Shown here: in pieces, positions 1 through 12,900 of the stretch
Layout of the letters: every line of letters starts with the position of its first letter
How positions within the stretch are numbered: position 1 is the first letter of the stretch
Source of the DNA: Terebella lapidaria
Lineage: Eukaryota > Annelida > Polychaeta > Terebellida > Terebellidae
Assembly: GCA_949152475.1 (NCBI GenBank)
Contig: OX424568.1
Span: forward strand, 4,997,667 to 5,061,666
DNA: 64,000 nt
Direction of reading: 5' to 3'
The notes under the pieces: generated by a model
The model's database searches: none
What the model was told of the DNA's origin: nothing
The model's input: only the letters and a program-made list of their open reading frames with translations
Program-made: the position numbers and the translations under genes

Positions 1-1560
1 AAACGGCGGAGAGTGAAAAATTAGCCCAAAGGCTAAGATAGGTTACCGGACAATTTTGGTTTGGCCATGGCAGCATTGGCAGGTAACAGACCTTGAGATT
101 TACCAATCAAGGTTCGCAGTGTAAACATATGACCTTGGGATTTACCAATCAAGGTCATCCGTATGAACTTCGATGTAACCATTACATGTATGTGTGCGGC
201 ATTTGATATTCTATATGTTGGGTGGAATCGTTTAGGCCGCTCAGGTCAATTTACACATTCCAAGTCAGACATTTGGCACTCAAGGTCATCTGACGTCAAG
301 TTCAAGGTCATCATTAGTTGTGCCATATATGTCTTCCTATATGTTCATAATGCAAACAGGAGCTCTATCTGCAAGCATTTCATCTACAAAGGCAAATCTG
401 GGCATTTTTTGACCCCAAAATGGCTGTTTTGACCTTTCAAGGTCATCCAAGGTCAAATTCAAGGTCACCACACAAGTCGCCATATATGACTTCCGATTTG
501 AAAGTGCCAATTTCTAAGCTCTATCTTCAAGCGTTCTATGAGTACAGTCCTGACAGCTCCCATTATGAAGGAAAAAAGTGCCGAAAATTTTCTAAGTCCA
601 AAATTTTTTTCAAAGGGTGAAAATTTTTTTTTGCCTAGAAATGGCCCAAAATGGATAGTAATGTTATTTGGGGCGAAAAAATTTTTTTTCGCCGACTCGT
701 CAAAAATTCAAAATGGCCTCCACACTGAGATCGGCGATTCAAGGGCAACAAAACTTATACACGTCGCAGAGGTATATAAGAGGAATCTTTTTAAGCAAAA
801 ATCTCAAAACTGATCAGAGAGTTTTTGAGAAAATACAGACCAGGTGCAAATTTGAGCGTTTTTCGACCCAAAAATGGCTGTTTTGACCTTTCAAGGTCAT
901 CCAAGGTCAAATTCAAGGTCACCACACAAGTCGCCATATATGACTTCCCATTTGAAAGTGCCAATTTCTAAGCTCTATCTTCAAGCGTTCTATGAGTACA
1001 GTCCGGACAGCTCCCATTATGAAGGGAAAAAGTGCCGAAAATTTTCCAAGTCCAAAATTTTTTTCAAAGAGTGAAAATTTTTTTTTGCTCTAGAAATGGC
1101 CCAAAATGGATAGTAATGCGATCTGGGGCGAAAAAATTTTTTTTCGCCGACCCGCCAAAAATTCAAAATGGCCGCCACACGAAAACCGGCAGATTTAGGG
1201 CAACCAAACTTATACATATCACAGAGGTATTTGAGGGGAATCTTTTGAAACCAAAAACTCAAAACTGATCAGACAGTTTTTGAGAAAATGGCCGTCAAAG
1301 TCCAAAATTGAGCGTTTTTCGACAAAAACGGCCGCCATTTTGAAAAAAATGCGAAAATCAAAAAACAAAAAAATACCTCCTTCTCAAAATATTTTTAGGC
1401 ATTTTTGTGCAAAATTTCAGAAAGATTCGATCGTTAACTTTAAAGATAAAAATGTTAACGCCGGACGGACGGACGGACGGACGGACGGACGGACGGACGT
1501 GCGGACGAGACCTTCTTGTGTGCCCTTTACATGTTAAATTTCCTATCTAAAATAGGCACA
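1..1560 (+). repeat. Composite AGGTCA-rich interspersed repeat with internal duplication
   Basis: No gene is visible. The block opens with a reused motif (GGCTAAGATAGGTTACCGGA near 31), which recurs in variant form near 2768, 4813, 22495, 22830 and 53621. It continues through many AAGGTCA half-sites and ends in a CGGA tetranucleotide array. A 454-bp unit is directly duplicated: the block starting at about 419 returns at about 873 with only minor differences, including a run of purine-rich sequence around GGCGAAAAAATT. The same units occur inverted at 20.6-22.8 kb and degraded at 56.65-57.2 kb. Short open frames here follow the repeat and show no coding character. Confidence 0.8.
1462..1499. 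repeat. (CGGA)n microsatellite, first of a facing pair
   Basis: A perfect CGGA tetranucleotide run of about nine units. A second run lies at 1652-1691. Between them are direct repeats of AGGCACACAA, so two elements appear to meet here. Confidence 0.9.
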
Positions 1561-1651
1561 CAACTCCCCAAAATAGGCACACAAGAAGAAATTTCCTCAC
1601 AACTTATGGTTGTGTGCCTTTTCTAGTCACACAACCATACTCTCGTCCGCC

Positions 1652-1737
1652 CGGACGGACGGACGGACGGACGGACGGACGGACGACGGACGCAACGCCA
1701 TGCCAATAGGTTATCGGACCAAAGGTCCGGTAACCTA
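1652..1737. repeat. (CGGA)n array followed by GGTTATCGGACC/GGTCCGGTAACC hairpin
   Basis: A second CGGA array (1652-1691) leads through GCAACGCCATGCC into a near-perfect inverted repeat at 1707-1737. The stem is TAGGTTATCGGACC against GGTCCGGTAACCTA around AAA. The same hairpin-plus-array module is present, reverse-oriented, at about 21085-21182, so it is a recurring element terminus rather than chance. Confidence 0.8.
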
Positions 1738-1783
1738 AAAAAAAAGAAAAGAAAAAAGAAAAAAAAAAACCAGATAAAACCAT

Positions 1784-2675
1784 AAGGGCATTTCGGGCAT
1801 GTTTGTCTAGGGCAAGGAGTCCGAAAATACCGTCTGTTTCGCTGTACGACGCACTGTTTCCGAAATATCGACAAAAACGAAAAATTTCGAGCCCAAAGTT
1901 CATCCCTAATACCCCTCAGACATGTTTGTCTAGGGCGACGAGTCCGAAAAATAAGGTCCGTTTCGCTCAACGACGCACCGTCTCCGAGATATCGACGAAA
2001 ACGAAAACTGCCGACTCGGCAAAAAAATTCAAGGTCAAGGTCAATGTTCATCCCTAATACCCCTTAGACATGTTTGTCTAGGTCGACGAGTCCCAAAAAA
2101 ACGTATGTTTCGCCTTACGACGTACCGTTTCCGGATATCGACAAAAACGAAAATGCCGACTCGTCAAAACAATTGCGGGTCAAGGTCAAAAGTCATCCCT
2201 AATACCCCTTAGACATGTCTGTCTAAGGCGACGAGTCCCAAAAAACATCCGTTTCGCTCTACGACGCACTGTTTTCGAGATATGCAGGAAGCCTCAAGGA
2301 TGAATCGGCAAAAAATTATTTCGACCCCTAGGTCAAAGGTCGTTTGACAGATCGATCCCAAAACCAATAGGTTTCTTCCCTGATGGTATATGAACCTCCA
2401 TGCAGAGTTCTGCAACTATTGCCTGAATATTTTTCGACTTATCGTACGGAAATCAAGTCTCAAAATCAGCCTTGATTTCATCCACACGGACCTCACGGAC
2501 CTCGGAGCCGGCTAAAAAAAATAGCGGTTTTCCACATATCATTTTTGACTAGTGGTGAAAAATTTACAAGGATCCATCAAGGCAATCTAAAGTTATTGTC
2601 CGGAAACCAAAACGGAGGAAGAAGAAAACAAAGAGAAAAAAAATTCTACTAAAACCACAAAGGCCGAAATGCCTT
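1784..2675 (+). mobile_element. Helentron/pearl-like non-autonomous element, truncated copy C
   Basis: This copy carries diverged versions of the 147-bp core (GACATGTTTGTCTAG, GACGAGTCC, TCGCTCTACGACGCAC), then the conserved tail (ATATGCAGGAAGCCTCAAGG, ACGGACCTCGGAGCCGG), and ends in CCGAAATGCCTT followed by AA. It lacks the left CTAGACGTCAAGGCC terminus seen in copies A and B, so it is truncated or rearranged at its left side. It is non-coding. Confidence 0.7.
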
Positions 2676-4540
2676 AATTCAAGGTCACAAGAATAGTCAG
2701 CATATATCATTTCCCATATGTCCACAATTGCTTGCTAAGCTGTAAATTTAATAATAAGAATAAATGGCGCAAGGGCTAAAATAGGTTACCAGACAATGTT
2801 GGGTTTAAGCACTGCAGGTAACATATAGGACCTTGAGATTTACCAATCAAGGTCAGTTTTGTGAACTTCAGTATCACCATTAAGTATACTGCATATGACT
2901 CTATATATATTATGTTCATGATACAAACATATAAGCTCGATCAACGAGTATTTGTCTGTAGAGGCCAATTTACACATTTCAGGTCAAGCAAGATTTTGAG
3001 ATTTGACCTTCAAGGTCATTTGAGGTCAAATTCAAGGTCACCAAAAGATGTGTCATATATACAGCACTTCCTATGAGCTTATACACAATCCTGACTTGTA
3101 TGTGCAAGTGTTTAAGCCTCAGAGGCCAATTTACACATTTCACGTCAGACATTCAGCACTCAAGGTCATCCTAGGTCAATCTCAAGGTCATCGTTGGTTG
3201 TTATATATACGGCTTCCTATATGCTCATAATGCAAACTTAAGCTCTATCTACAAGCATTTCCCAAAATGGCTGTTTGACCTTTCAATGTCATCAAGGTCA
3301 AATTCAAGGTCACCTCATGAATCGCCATATATGACTTCCTATTTGAAATTGTCGATAACTAAGCTCTATATTCAGGCGTTCTATGAGCACAGTGGTGGAA
3401 ACTCACATTATGAAGGATAATATATGTTTTATAAGTTAGACATTAGCTATTTTGTCCCAAGACCTTGAAAAAAAGTCACTGGTCAAATTCAAGTTCATGA
3501 AAATATTCAGCATATATCAATTCCTATATGTCCAAAATTGATTGCTAAGTTGTTGATTCAATAATAAGAGAGATATTAGCCATTTTGTCCTGTGATCTTG
3601 AAAATGAGGTCGAATTCAAGGTCATGGCAATATTCAGCATATATCATTTTCTGTATCAGAATATGCGGCATATATCATTTCATGCATTTCCACAGTTGAT
3701 TCTCAAGTTGTAAAATTGATAATAAATGAGATATTAGCCATTTTGTCCCGTCAGTGAAAATGAGGTCAAATTCAAGGTCACCAGAACATTCAGCATATAT
3801 CATTTCCTATATGTTCACAATTGATTCCTAAGTTGTAGAGTCGATAATAAGCGAGATATTATCCACTTTGTTGGCTGACCTTGAAATTGAGGTCAAAGGG
3901 CAAATTAAAAGCCACCAGAATAATCAGCAAATATCATTTCCCATATGTTCACTACGGATTCCTAAGCTATAAAATCAATAAAGCCATTTCTGTTCATTGA
4001 CCTAGAAAATGAGGTCAAAGGTCGAATTCAAGATCACCAGAACATTCAACATATATCATTTCCTATATGTTCACTGTGGAATCCTAAGCTCTAAGGTCGA
4101 TCATCAGCGAAGTATCGGCCATTTTGGTCTTTGACCTTGAAAATGAGGTCAAAGTTCAAATTCAATGGCACCAGAATATACTGCATATATCATTTCATAT
4201 ATGGTCACTATGGATTTCTAAGCTGTAAAGTCGATAATAAGCGAGATATTAGCAATTTTCTGCTCTGATCTTGAAAATAAGGTCAAAGGTCAAGTTCAAA
4301 ATCATCATCATGATATTTGGCATATATCATTTCCTTTATGTCCACAATTGATTCCTAGACTTTAAAGTTGATAAGCGAAATTACCCATTTTGTTCTCTGA
4401 CCTTGAAAATGAGGTCAAGTAAAATTCAAGGTCACGAGAATATTCAGCATATATAATTTCCTATATGTCCACAATTGATTCCTAATCTCTCATCTCAATA
4501 GTAAGTGAGATATTAGCAATAATGTGTCCCATTATAAAGC
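2676..4540 (+). repeat. Degenerate ~130-bp tandem repeat with AGGTCA half-sites
   Basis: Roughly ten diverged units, 122-136 bp apart. Each holds CATATATCATTTCC, a (C/T)CACAATTGATTCCTAAG-like stretch, GATAATAAGCGAGATATTAG and a pair of oppositely oriented AGGTCA half-sites around GACCTTGAAAATGAGGTCA. The same family is present inverted at 21530-22480 with a 133-134 bp period. No gene was found. Confidence 0.8.
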
Positions 4541-6995
4541 AGAGGAGAATTTAAAGCGGCTCGGGGTTTCACTTCCTTCCACTTCCCAGAATATTTTTTG
4601 AGCCTATGCATATTTTGAGTACTATCAACTGATAGACATGTCACTTGCAAAATAGTGACAACAGAACAGCACACACAGGTCTTTTAAGCTAAAATATCGA
4701 GGGGTTTTCATAAGCTCATAATTTTACAATTCTAAGTTATATCTACAACGGTCTGGCCTGCAGGTTAGAGTTCTAGAATCCATATATATAGAGTAACATC
4801 AATTGGCCTGAGGGCTAAGAAATGTTACCAGAAAAAAATTTACATTGTTCTGGCATCTGGTTATATTTTTTCACCAATTTTCCACCTTTTAAGGTCCTTG
4901 AAGGACAAATTCAAGATCACCACTGAAATAACTATGACTTCCAATTTGAATGTGTCAGTGTTCAAGCTATATCTTGAAGTATTCCAGGAGTTAACTCTGC
5001 ACTGCTCCCATTATGTAGTGGAAAATTTATGAAATTTATAAGGCACATTCTATCATCCCTGTTGCCCAAAATAAGGAATTCACACAAAGTATCATTACTG
5101 CCAGGCCAGTGTGCTGCACTAAAGACAATAAAAGTTCCAAGCCTCAACTATTTTTATTCCACAGTGATACTCTTAAAACTCTCAGTAGTGCTCAAAATAT
5201 GATCCTAATCCCATGTTTATAAGCGTTTCGTTTGCATACGATCTGATTTTTCCAACTCATTTACACTGTATTTTGCTGATATTTTTGCGATGCTGAATGG
5301 TATCATTCTAAAACTTGGCATACTTCACCTGGGAGTCTAAAGGCAATCCTCTACCGAATTTCTAAGTTCTATCGCGGAAATTGAAAAAGTTTTTGAGGCT
5401 GGTGTCCATAACAAAATGAAGAAAATACCTTTAGATTAATTTGTTGATCATATTGATAAATATGGCATTTTAGCATATATATGGCTGATATATGAAAGAA
5501 ACAATTCAATTGAAAAAATGAAAATCTTTAGATATATACATAAGAAGGTAGAAAAAAAGCATCCATGTCAGAAGCATACATTTCCAACAGACTCTCAGAA
5601 AGAATTCCTGATTCAAAAAAAGTATATTCAAATTTATGGAGGCATCATATATTGATGAAATTGACATCTGCATATTAAGTAGCACATTCAGGCGTGAATA
5701 CACAATATCAGCACCAACTGCACATAAGCATGGGATACCATAGCGAAAGTGAACAATCTCCGAAAATGAAGCTAGATATCACTTCCATATCTACTTATAC
5801 ATAAAAATCTCTTCGAAACAACAACGGGACATGAAATGAGATGAACAGAATGATAAATTGAAGGAATGAGTTGAACCAATGAGCATGCACCATCCTCACC
5901 CAGTATCACATTTAACCTCAGGCACACATGGAATTAATATACTACAATCAAATAAACTCTACACATATTTGAGTCCAATATATGTTCATACATGTACATT
6001 TCAATTACATACTACATGTAGTATTTCTTACATTAATGAATTGTTCATATTCAGTCGATTGACACCACACAATTACATTAAAAACATGACGTGGCAATCA
6101 ATGACTTGATCAAGGAACAAAACTGAATATCATATCATAGAATCAAACATGAGTTACACAGGTATCGTAATTAGCTACATGTATAAGTGATGGCAATACA
6201 TTTCAGTAACAGTAAATATAGAATGTTTCCTCTTGGTGGCTATGAATACCTATGTGATTTTTTTTAGCTACCACATTTATGTTTTCATAGTACTTTACAA
6301 TTAACACTTCTGAAGCATTTCTGTGATCATGCATGAACAATATTGCATATATTTAATAGAAAATAAATTGTTTACTTTCGTCTTTTAAAGTACGTATATT
6401 CAAAGTAAATATTAGTAATATGATGTTTTCAGCAAACAGATCAACACATCATAATTCTGCAGAAGTTCATAGAAATGAAAAAAAGATCTACGACAGAATC
6501 AACACTTGTACCGGGTAAGCGTAATTTACTCGTAAATATGTACAGATAAAGCTGAAATATCATGCCGATGTAAGATCTCAGGATAATATCAATGTAGGAC
6601 TAAGTACATCTATAGGACTAATACACATACAAACACACAACCATTCAATAACATAGCTGTATGCCACCATGTAGGGTCAGCCAATATCACAAGGATAATT
6701 CAATGTTGCAGTTCTGAATATCACAATTTAAGTTTTTAGACATACATAACAGTGGAGTGTAATACAATAATGTAATATATATATAATAACTGGATGTGAT
6801 TCGTCTCTCCAATATTTTACTCTCACAGCCTCATGATTTTGTTGTGATGTTATCGTGTGAGATCAAAGTTCACGAAAGCACAATTTTTCACGACAATGAA
6901 AAATTGTACATGTTCATGTACAAACATTTGCCGATTTCGGTGAACACAAGGTTTATCTCTAAGTGTGTATGCTCTCGGAACTCTGATCTCACATA
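4541..6995. other. AT-rich spacer downstream of the GRL gene, no gene seen
   Basis: There is no convincing coding exon on either strand. A fragment of the GGCTAAG...GTTACC repeat head lies at about 4803-4845. One copy of the 'TTTACACTG...GCTGATATTTTT' interspersed repeat lies at about 5240-5400. The rest is unremarkable AT-rich sequence with short, repeat-free open frames that lack splice or homology support. Confidence 0.6.
5240..5400 (+). repeat. ~160-bp interspersed repeat, copy 1 of 5
   Basis: Contains TTTACACTGTATTTTGCTGA, then CTTGGCATACTTCACCTGGG and a tail ATCGCGGAAATTGAAAAAGT. Other copies lie at about 16055-16235, 16475-16645, 17880-18015 and 18035-18180. Relatives of the tail form a foldback at about 34290-34800. 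No terminal repeats were found, so the class is unknown. Confidence 0.7.
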
Positions 6996-9900
6996 TCACA
7001 ACCAGATCCTAATAGTCTCAGTTTGGAAGAGCAGCAGCATTATGAACGATATCGACACCAGAATACCGGTCAAGTAGCTCGTCTTCACCGGAATCATGAA
7101 AATCTTGGCCTGCAATTATAAGACAAATAAATATGGAGTACAACTTATCGCTCAACGTCGAATTATCAAACTATGACACACATCAATATTAGATATAAAC
7201 AATAGTATATACAATATGAGACAGCAAAACTTGTGTGTTACAATTATGCATAATATGGCCCAATGCACTGAATTCACTAACACCGGTATGCTAACAATTC
7301 TCAGATAGTCTCGAGATTGCTGGTACATAACAAAATGACCTTATGGATCATTTTAGATGATCTTATACAGTATCTCAGGCATGTAATCTCTTATGACTCT
7401 GCATACATTCCAAGCACATATCTATTGGAAACCAAATAATTAGCCATTAATCAAACAAAGTCAAGAATAGTACTGACCCTAAGGTTGAGTGAGGAGGTGA
7501 AAAGAAGGAACGCGTCGAGTTCCTGGTCAGGTACGTCCTGGTAGATGAACGGTTTGACTCGCAGCGTGTGACCGATCTTACGTAGAGAGTTACACGCCGC
7601 TGACAGTCTGGCCGCCTGTAGAGGTACAGAGAGTTATGATGACAGATGTATGCTAGGTAATTGTATGCTAATTAGTCAAGTAATTCTTTCAAACTTCAAA
7701 AGCTATATATAAATAGTTTCTAGTATACACTAACAATAAAACTTGTGGATAGACATGTCATATCCCTCTCCTTGGTCTCAAGCATTGAAAACCAGAGGTG
7801 TTTCAGAGGAACCATGTACAATTAACTATACCATCCGGTTTATTTACAGCTTGTAAGTTTTGATGATAGCTGTCGGTGAGATCAGCAAATAGTTGGCTAG
7901 AATGGCACAAAATTTACATGAAGTTTTGAATTTGCAGTGAACAACATAACAAAATATTCAGCTTTGGGAAACACCTATCACAACTAGACGTCAAGGCCTA
8001 AAGATGCCTTGGAGGCATTTCGGTGTGATGAATAATTTATAATACTAGATATCGACGAAAATGAAAAATGTCGACAAATTTCGGGTCAAGGTCAAAGTTC
8101 ATCCATAATACCCGCTAGACATGTTTGTCTAGGGCGACGAGTCTGAAAGTAACGTCCGTTTCGCTCTACGACGCACCGTTTCCGAGATATCGACGAAAAC
8201 GAAAAATGCCGACTCGGCAAAAAAATTTCGGGTCAAGGTCAAAGTTCATCAATAATTCCCCTTAGACATGTTTGTCTAGTGCGACGAGTCCGAAAATAAC
8301 GTCCGTTTCGCTCTACGACGCACCGTTTCCGAGATATCGACGAAAACGAAAAATGCCGACTCGGCAAAAAAATTTCGGGTCAAGGTCAAAGTTCATCAAT
8401 AATTCCCCTTAGACATGTTTGTCTGGTGCGACGAGTCCGAAAATAACGTCCGTTTCGCTCTACGACGCACTGTTTCCGAGATATCGGCGAAAACGAAAAA
8501 TGCCGACTCGGCAAAAAAATTTCGAGTCAAGGTCAAAGTTCATCCATAATACCCCTTAGACATGTTTGTCTAGTGCGACGAGTCCGAAAATAACGTCCGT
8601 TTCGCTCTACGACGCACCGTTTCCGAGATATCGACGAAAACGAAAAATGCCGACTCGGCAAAAAAATTTCGGGTCAAGGTCAAAGTTCATCCATAATACC
8701 CCTTAGACATGTTTGTCTAGTGCGACGAGTCCGAAAATAACGTCCATTTCGCTCTACGACGCACCGTTTCCGAGATAACGACGAAAACGAAAAATGCCGC
8801 CTCGGCAAAAAAATTTCGGGTCAAGGTCAAAGTTCATCAATAATACCCCTTAGACATGTTTGTCTAGTGCGACGAGTCCGAAAATTACGTCCGTTTCGCT
8901 CTACGACGCACCGTTTCCGAGATATCGACGAAAACGAAAAATGCCGACTCGGCAAAAAAATTTCGGGTCAAGGTCAAAGTTCATCAATAATTCCCCGTAG
9001 ACATGTTTGTCTAGTGCGACGAGTCCGAAAATAACGTCCGTTTCGCTCTACGACGCACCGTTTCCGAGATATCGACGAAAACGAAAAATGCCGACTCAGC
9101 AAAAAAATTTCGGGTCAAGGTCAAAGTTCATCCATAATACCCCTTAGACATGTTTGTCTAGTGCGACGAGTCCGAAAATAACGTCCGTTTCGCTCTACGA
9201 CGCACCGTTTCTGAGATATCGACGAAAACGAAAAATGCCGACTCGGCAAAAAAATTTCGGGTCAAGGTCAAAGTTCATCAATAATTCCCCGTAGACATGT
9301 TTGTCTAGTGCGACGAGTCCGAAAATAACGTCCGTTTCGCTCTACGACGCACCGTTTCCGAGATATCGACGAAAACGAAAAATGCCGACTCGGCAAAAAA
9401 ATTTCGGGTCAAGGTCAAAGTTCATCCATAATACCCCTTAGACATGTTTGTCTAGTGCGACGAGTCCGAAAATAACGTCCGTTTCGCTCTACGACGCACC
9501 GTTTCTGAGATATCGACGAAAAATGCCGACTCGGCAAAAAAATTTCGGGTCAAGGTCAAAGTTCATCCATAATACCCCTTGGACATGTTTGTCTAGGGCG
9601 ACGAGTCCGAAAATAACGTCCGTTTCGCTCTACGACGCACCGTTTCCGAGATATGCAGGATGAATCAAGGATGACTCAGCAAAAAATTATTTCGACCTCT
9701 AGGTCAAAGGTCGTTTGAGGTATCGATCCCAAAATCAATAGGGTTCTTCCCTGGTGATATATAAACCTCCGTGCAAAATTCTGCAACTATTGCCTGAATA
9801 TTTTTTGAGTTATCGTCCGGAAACCAAGTTCCTCGATTTCATCCTCACGGACCTCGGAGCCGGATCAAAAAAAAAAGTACACCCTAGAGATGTTTGTCTA

Positions 9901-12900
9901 GGGCGACGAGTCCGAAAATAACGTCCGTTTCGCTCTACGACGCACGGTTTCCGAGATATGCAGGAAGCCTCAAGGATGAATCAGCAAAAAATTATTTTGA
10001 CCTCTAGGTCAAAGGTCGTTTGACGGATCGATCCCAAAATCAATAGGGTTCTTCCCTGGTGGCATATGAACCTCCATGCAGAGTTCTGCAACTATTGCAT
10101 AAATATTTTTCCAGTTATCGTCCGGAAACCAAGTCTTAAAATTAGCCTTGATTTCATCCTCACGGACCTCACGGACCTCCGATCCGGCTCAAAAAGAATA
10201 GGGTTCTTCCTCATATCATTTCTGACTTGCGGTGAAAATTTGACAAGGATCCGTCAAGGCAATCTAAAGTTATCATCCGGAAACCAAAAGTGGCGGAAGA
10301 AAAAAAAAAAAAAAAAAAAATTCTGCCGAAATGCCTTAATAATATATTGTTTTTCAACTGGAAATTCTTATCCTTTAAATCAAATAACTGACCTGGAAGA
10401 TAGGTAGCGCCATTATACTGAGCCAGAAGATGACAGAGAGCGTGGTGGACAAGTACATCATCGCATCAAAGTGGTTGTCTTGTCTCAGCAGCTGTACTGC
10501 ACCTGATGGGGGAAAACAGTCGGTGGATACAGGCCGGACACTTGCACAGGTCATGTATATTGATCTAAATCAAAAGGCTACATGAATCCTAAACCATTAC
10601 AGGTCGATTCTGTTGAACAAATCATCACAAAACTATAAACCAGTACCAGTGCATAAAGCCCAGTAAAGGGTAGTATTTGATGATCATGAAACTCATTCAT
10701 GCCACGAGGTGATATTCAGAATAGGAATTGAACTTCATTTTTCTTTTCTCTTCTTATATGCACGAGTGATTTTCTTATTAAACATTATTTATTCAAGATA
10801 ATATTGCATTACTGTATTGTATTATTCTATACATGTACAGTGGATCCTGTGTTAAAGACCACCTGGTTTGAGAGACCACCCTGTGTTTTAAGACCACTCT
10901 ACTTGGTCCCAAGTGGCCTTTTATGATGTAAATGAACCTGTCATGAGAGACCACCTGTCATTTAAGACCACCTTTTTGGGGTCCCTTGGGTGGTCTCAAA
11001 ACACAGGATCCACTGTATATGCTATAAAATGTGCATATTTGCAAATCAGTACCTATCTTTTGAAAACATACCTAGGATGGCCATGGTGCCAAAGTTGAAG
11101 AGAACGATGGACAAAGCAAGAGCCGTGGTGTAGTTTAGAGATCTCAGGTATGTCTCAATCTCAGATATCTCCTGTCAGGGGGAAAAAACAACCGTAGTCG
11201 TATTGAGGAGTCAAGTGTTTAGAAAACATCTATATTTGAATATTTCACTCATTCACGACAATTCTGATGGTTACAACATAAACTTGGCACAAGTTACGAC
11301 AGACAAATTATATTGTCATATTATTAATTCAGTAAATGTGAAGGGTAACAAAGATGACCATCCATCATATAAAATAATTGATGCGAAAGAGATATCGCAG
11401 GCTATATGCGCAATAATACACACAGAATAAAAAAGACACATGTATATAAAATTTGTAGTACAGTGGTCCCTGTAAGATAAGACACCTCCGAAATAAGACT
11501 TTCGTGTCTGTGAAGACTTTTTCGTATTCCCCAAAGATCAATTTAACATGTGAATGAACCTGTGAAATAAGACTTCCTGTAAGATAAGACCTCATTTTTC
11601 CTGCAAAAGGTGAGGTCTTATCTTACAAGGACCACATGTATGTGAATATAAGCATTATAACGTGTGGTGTGGAATTATTACACAATGAAATATTTGCGAT
11701 TCACTTACACATGGGTTGGGTGTACAAATGCAAGATTCAGTTGAATGATTCACTTGAATTATCGAACTCCGTCGCATACCTTGATGCCTCGTGGGAGGTC
11801 GATGAGTTTCTGGCGCAGTTTCTCTTGCAGCCCTTCGATGTAGAAGGTGAGTAGTGAGCACTGTACGCAGAAGTTGATGACGACCGCCGTGTACACGATG
11901 TCCAGGAACACGAAGCTCAGTAACATCATTAGCACCAGCATCACGTTACCCGCGGACGCACTGGCAACCAATAACAGGGAGGCTAAACAATGAAGTTAGA
12001 CACTCGGAGAATATTTGTATCATAATTGGTACTGTAAGTGTATGCCAATCAAATCACTCATTTTTGAAAAGGAACTATCCCACGTCATAACATACAAAGT
12101 CATACATTTCAAACATCTGCAATAGCTTACAATTTACAAATCCTTTTTTTGTTATTTTGAAGATACATGCACAACATTCTTACTGGTAAGGCATACAAAG
12201 TTTACATTCTTGACTGCAGATATTTTCAAACTACAAGGCTTCAGTTAGCAGAAATTTCATCAAAGTTTTGAAAGAAAAATTTGTTATTAATGACAATACT
12301 ACATTACTCACCCCAGTACTTATAACTAATACTTAGTTATTATTGTCCATGCATATTTACCTGGTTTGCAAGAAGCTGAAGTCCAGTGATTGGTACACTG
12401 CTATGACGTGGATGACTTGTGCCGCCAGGGAGAGAAGAATCCAGGCCACACAAATGAACAACAGGCCGCTGAAACATATGGAACAGAATAGGAACAGTTG
12501 TATGTGCTCTATCTATTCATTGTATCTGATTGAATGATTGCCTAAATTGCTTTGTCGTCACAGTGTCGTGAGTTCATTCAAACTAGATGTCAAGGCCTAT
12601 AGATGCCTCGGAGGCATTTCGGTGTTAAGACTAATTTAAAATATTTATATTTAAGATAGGTTTGTCTAGTGCCACGAGTCCAAAAATAACATCCGTTTCG
12701 CTCTACGATACACCGTTTCCAAGATATCAACAAAAACTAAAAATGCCGACTCGGCGAAAAAATTTCAGGTCAAGGTCAAAGTTCATCCATAATACCCCTT
12801 AAACATGTTTGTCTAGTGCCACAAGACCGAAAATAATGTCCGTTTCGCTCTACGACGCACCGTTTCCGAGATATGCAGGAAACCTCAAGGATGACTACGC

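Noticed and set aside
8040-9660. CRISPR-like regular spacing
   Set aside because: The whole 147-bp unit repeats, with no unique spacers, and the genome is eukaryotic.
8040-10340. Open frames across the 147-bp repeats and their inverted copies at 60.6-62.4 kb
   Set aside because: They follow the repeat, appear in either strand, lack proper starts and are interrupted in most units.
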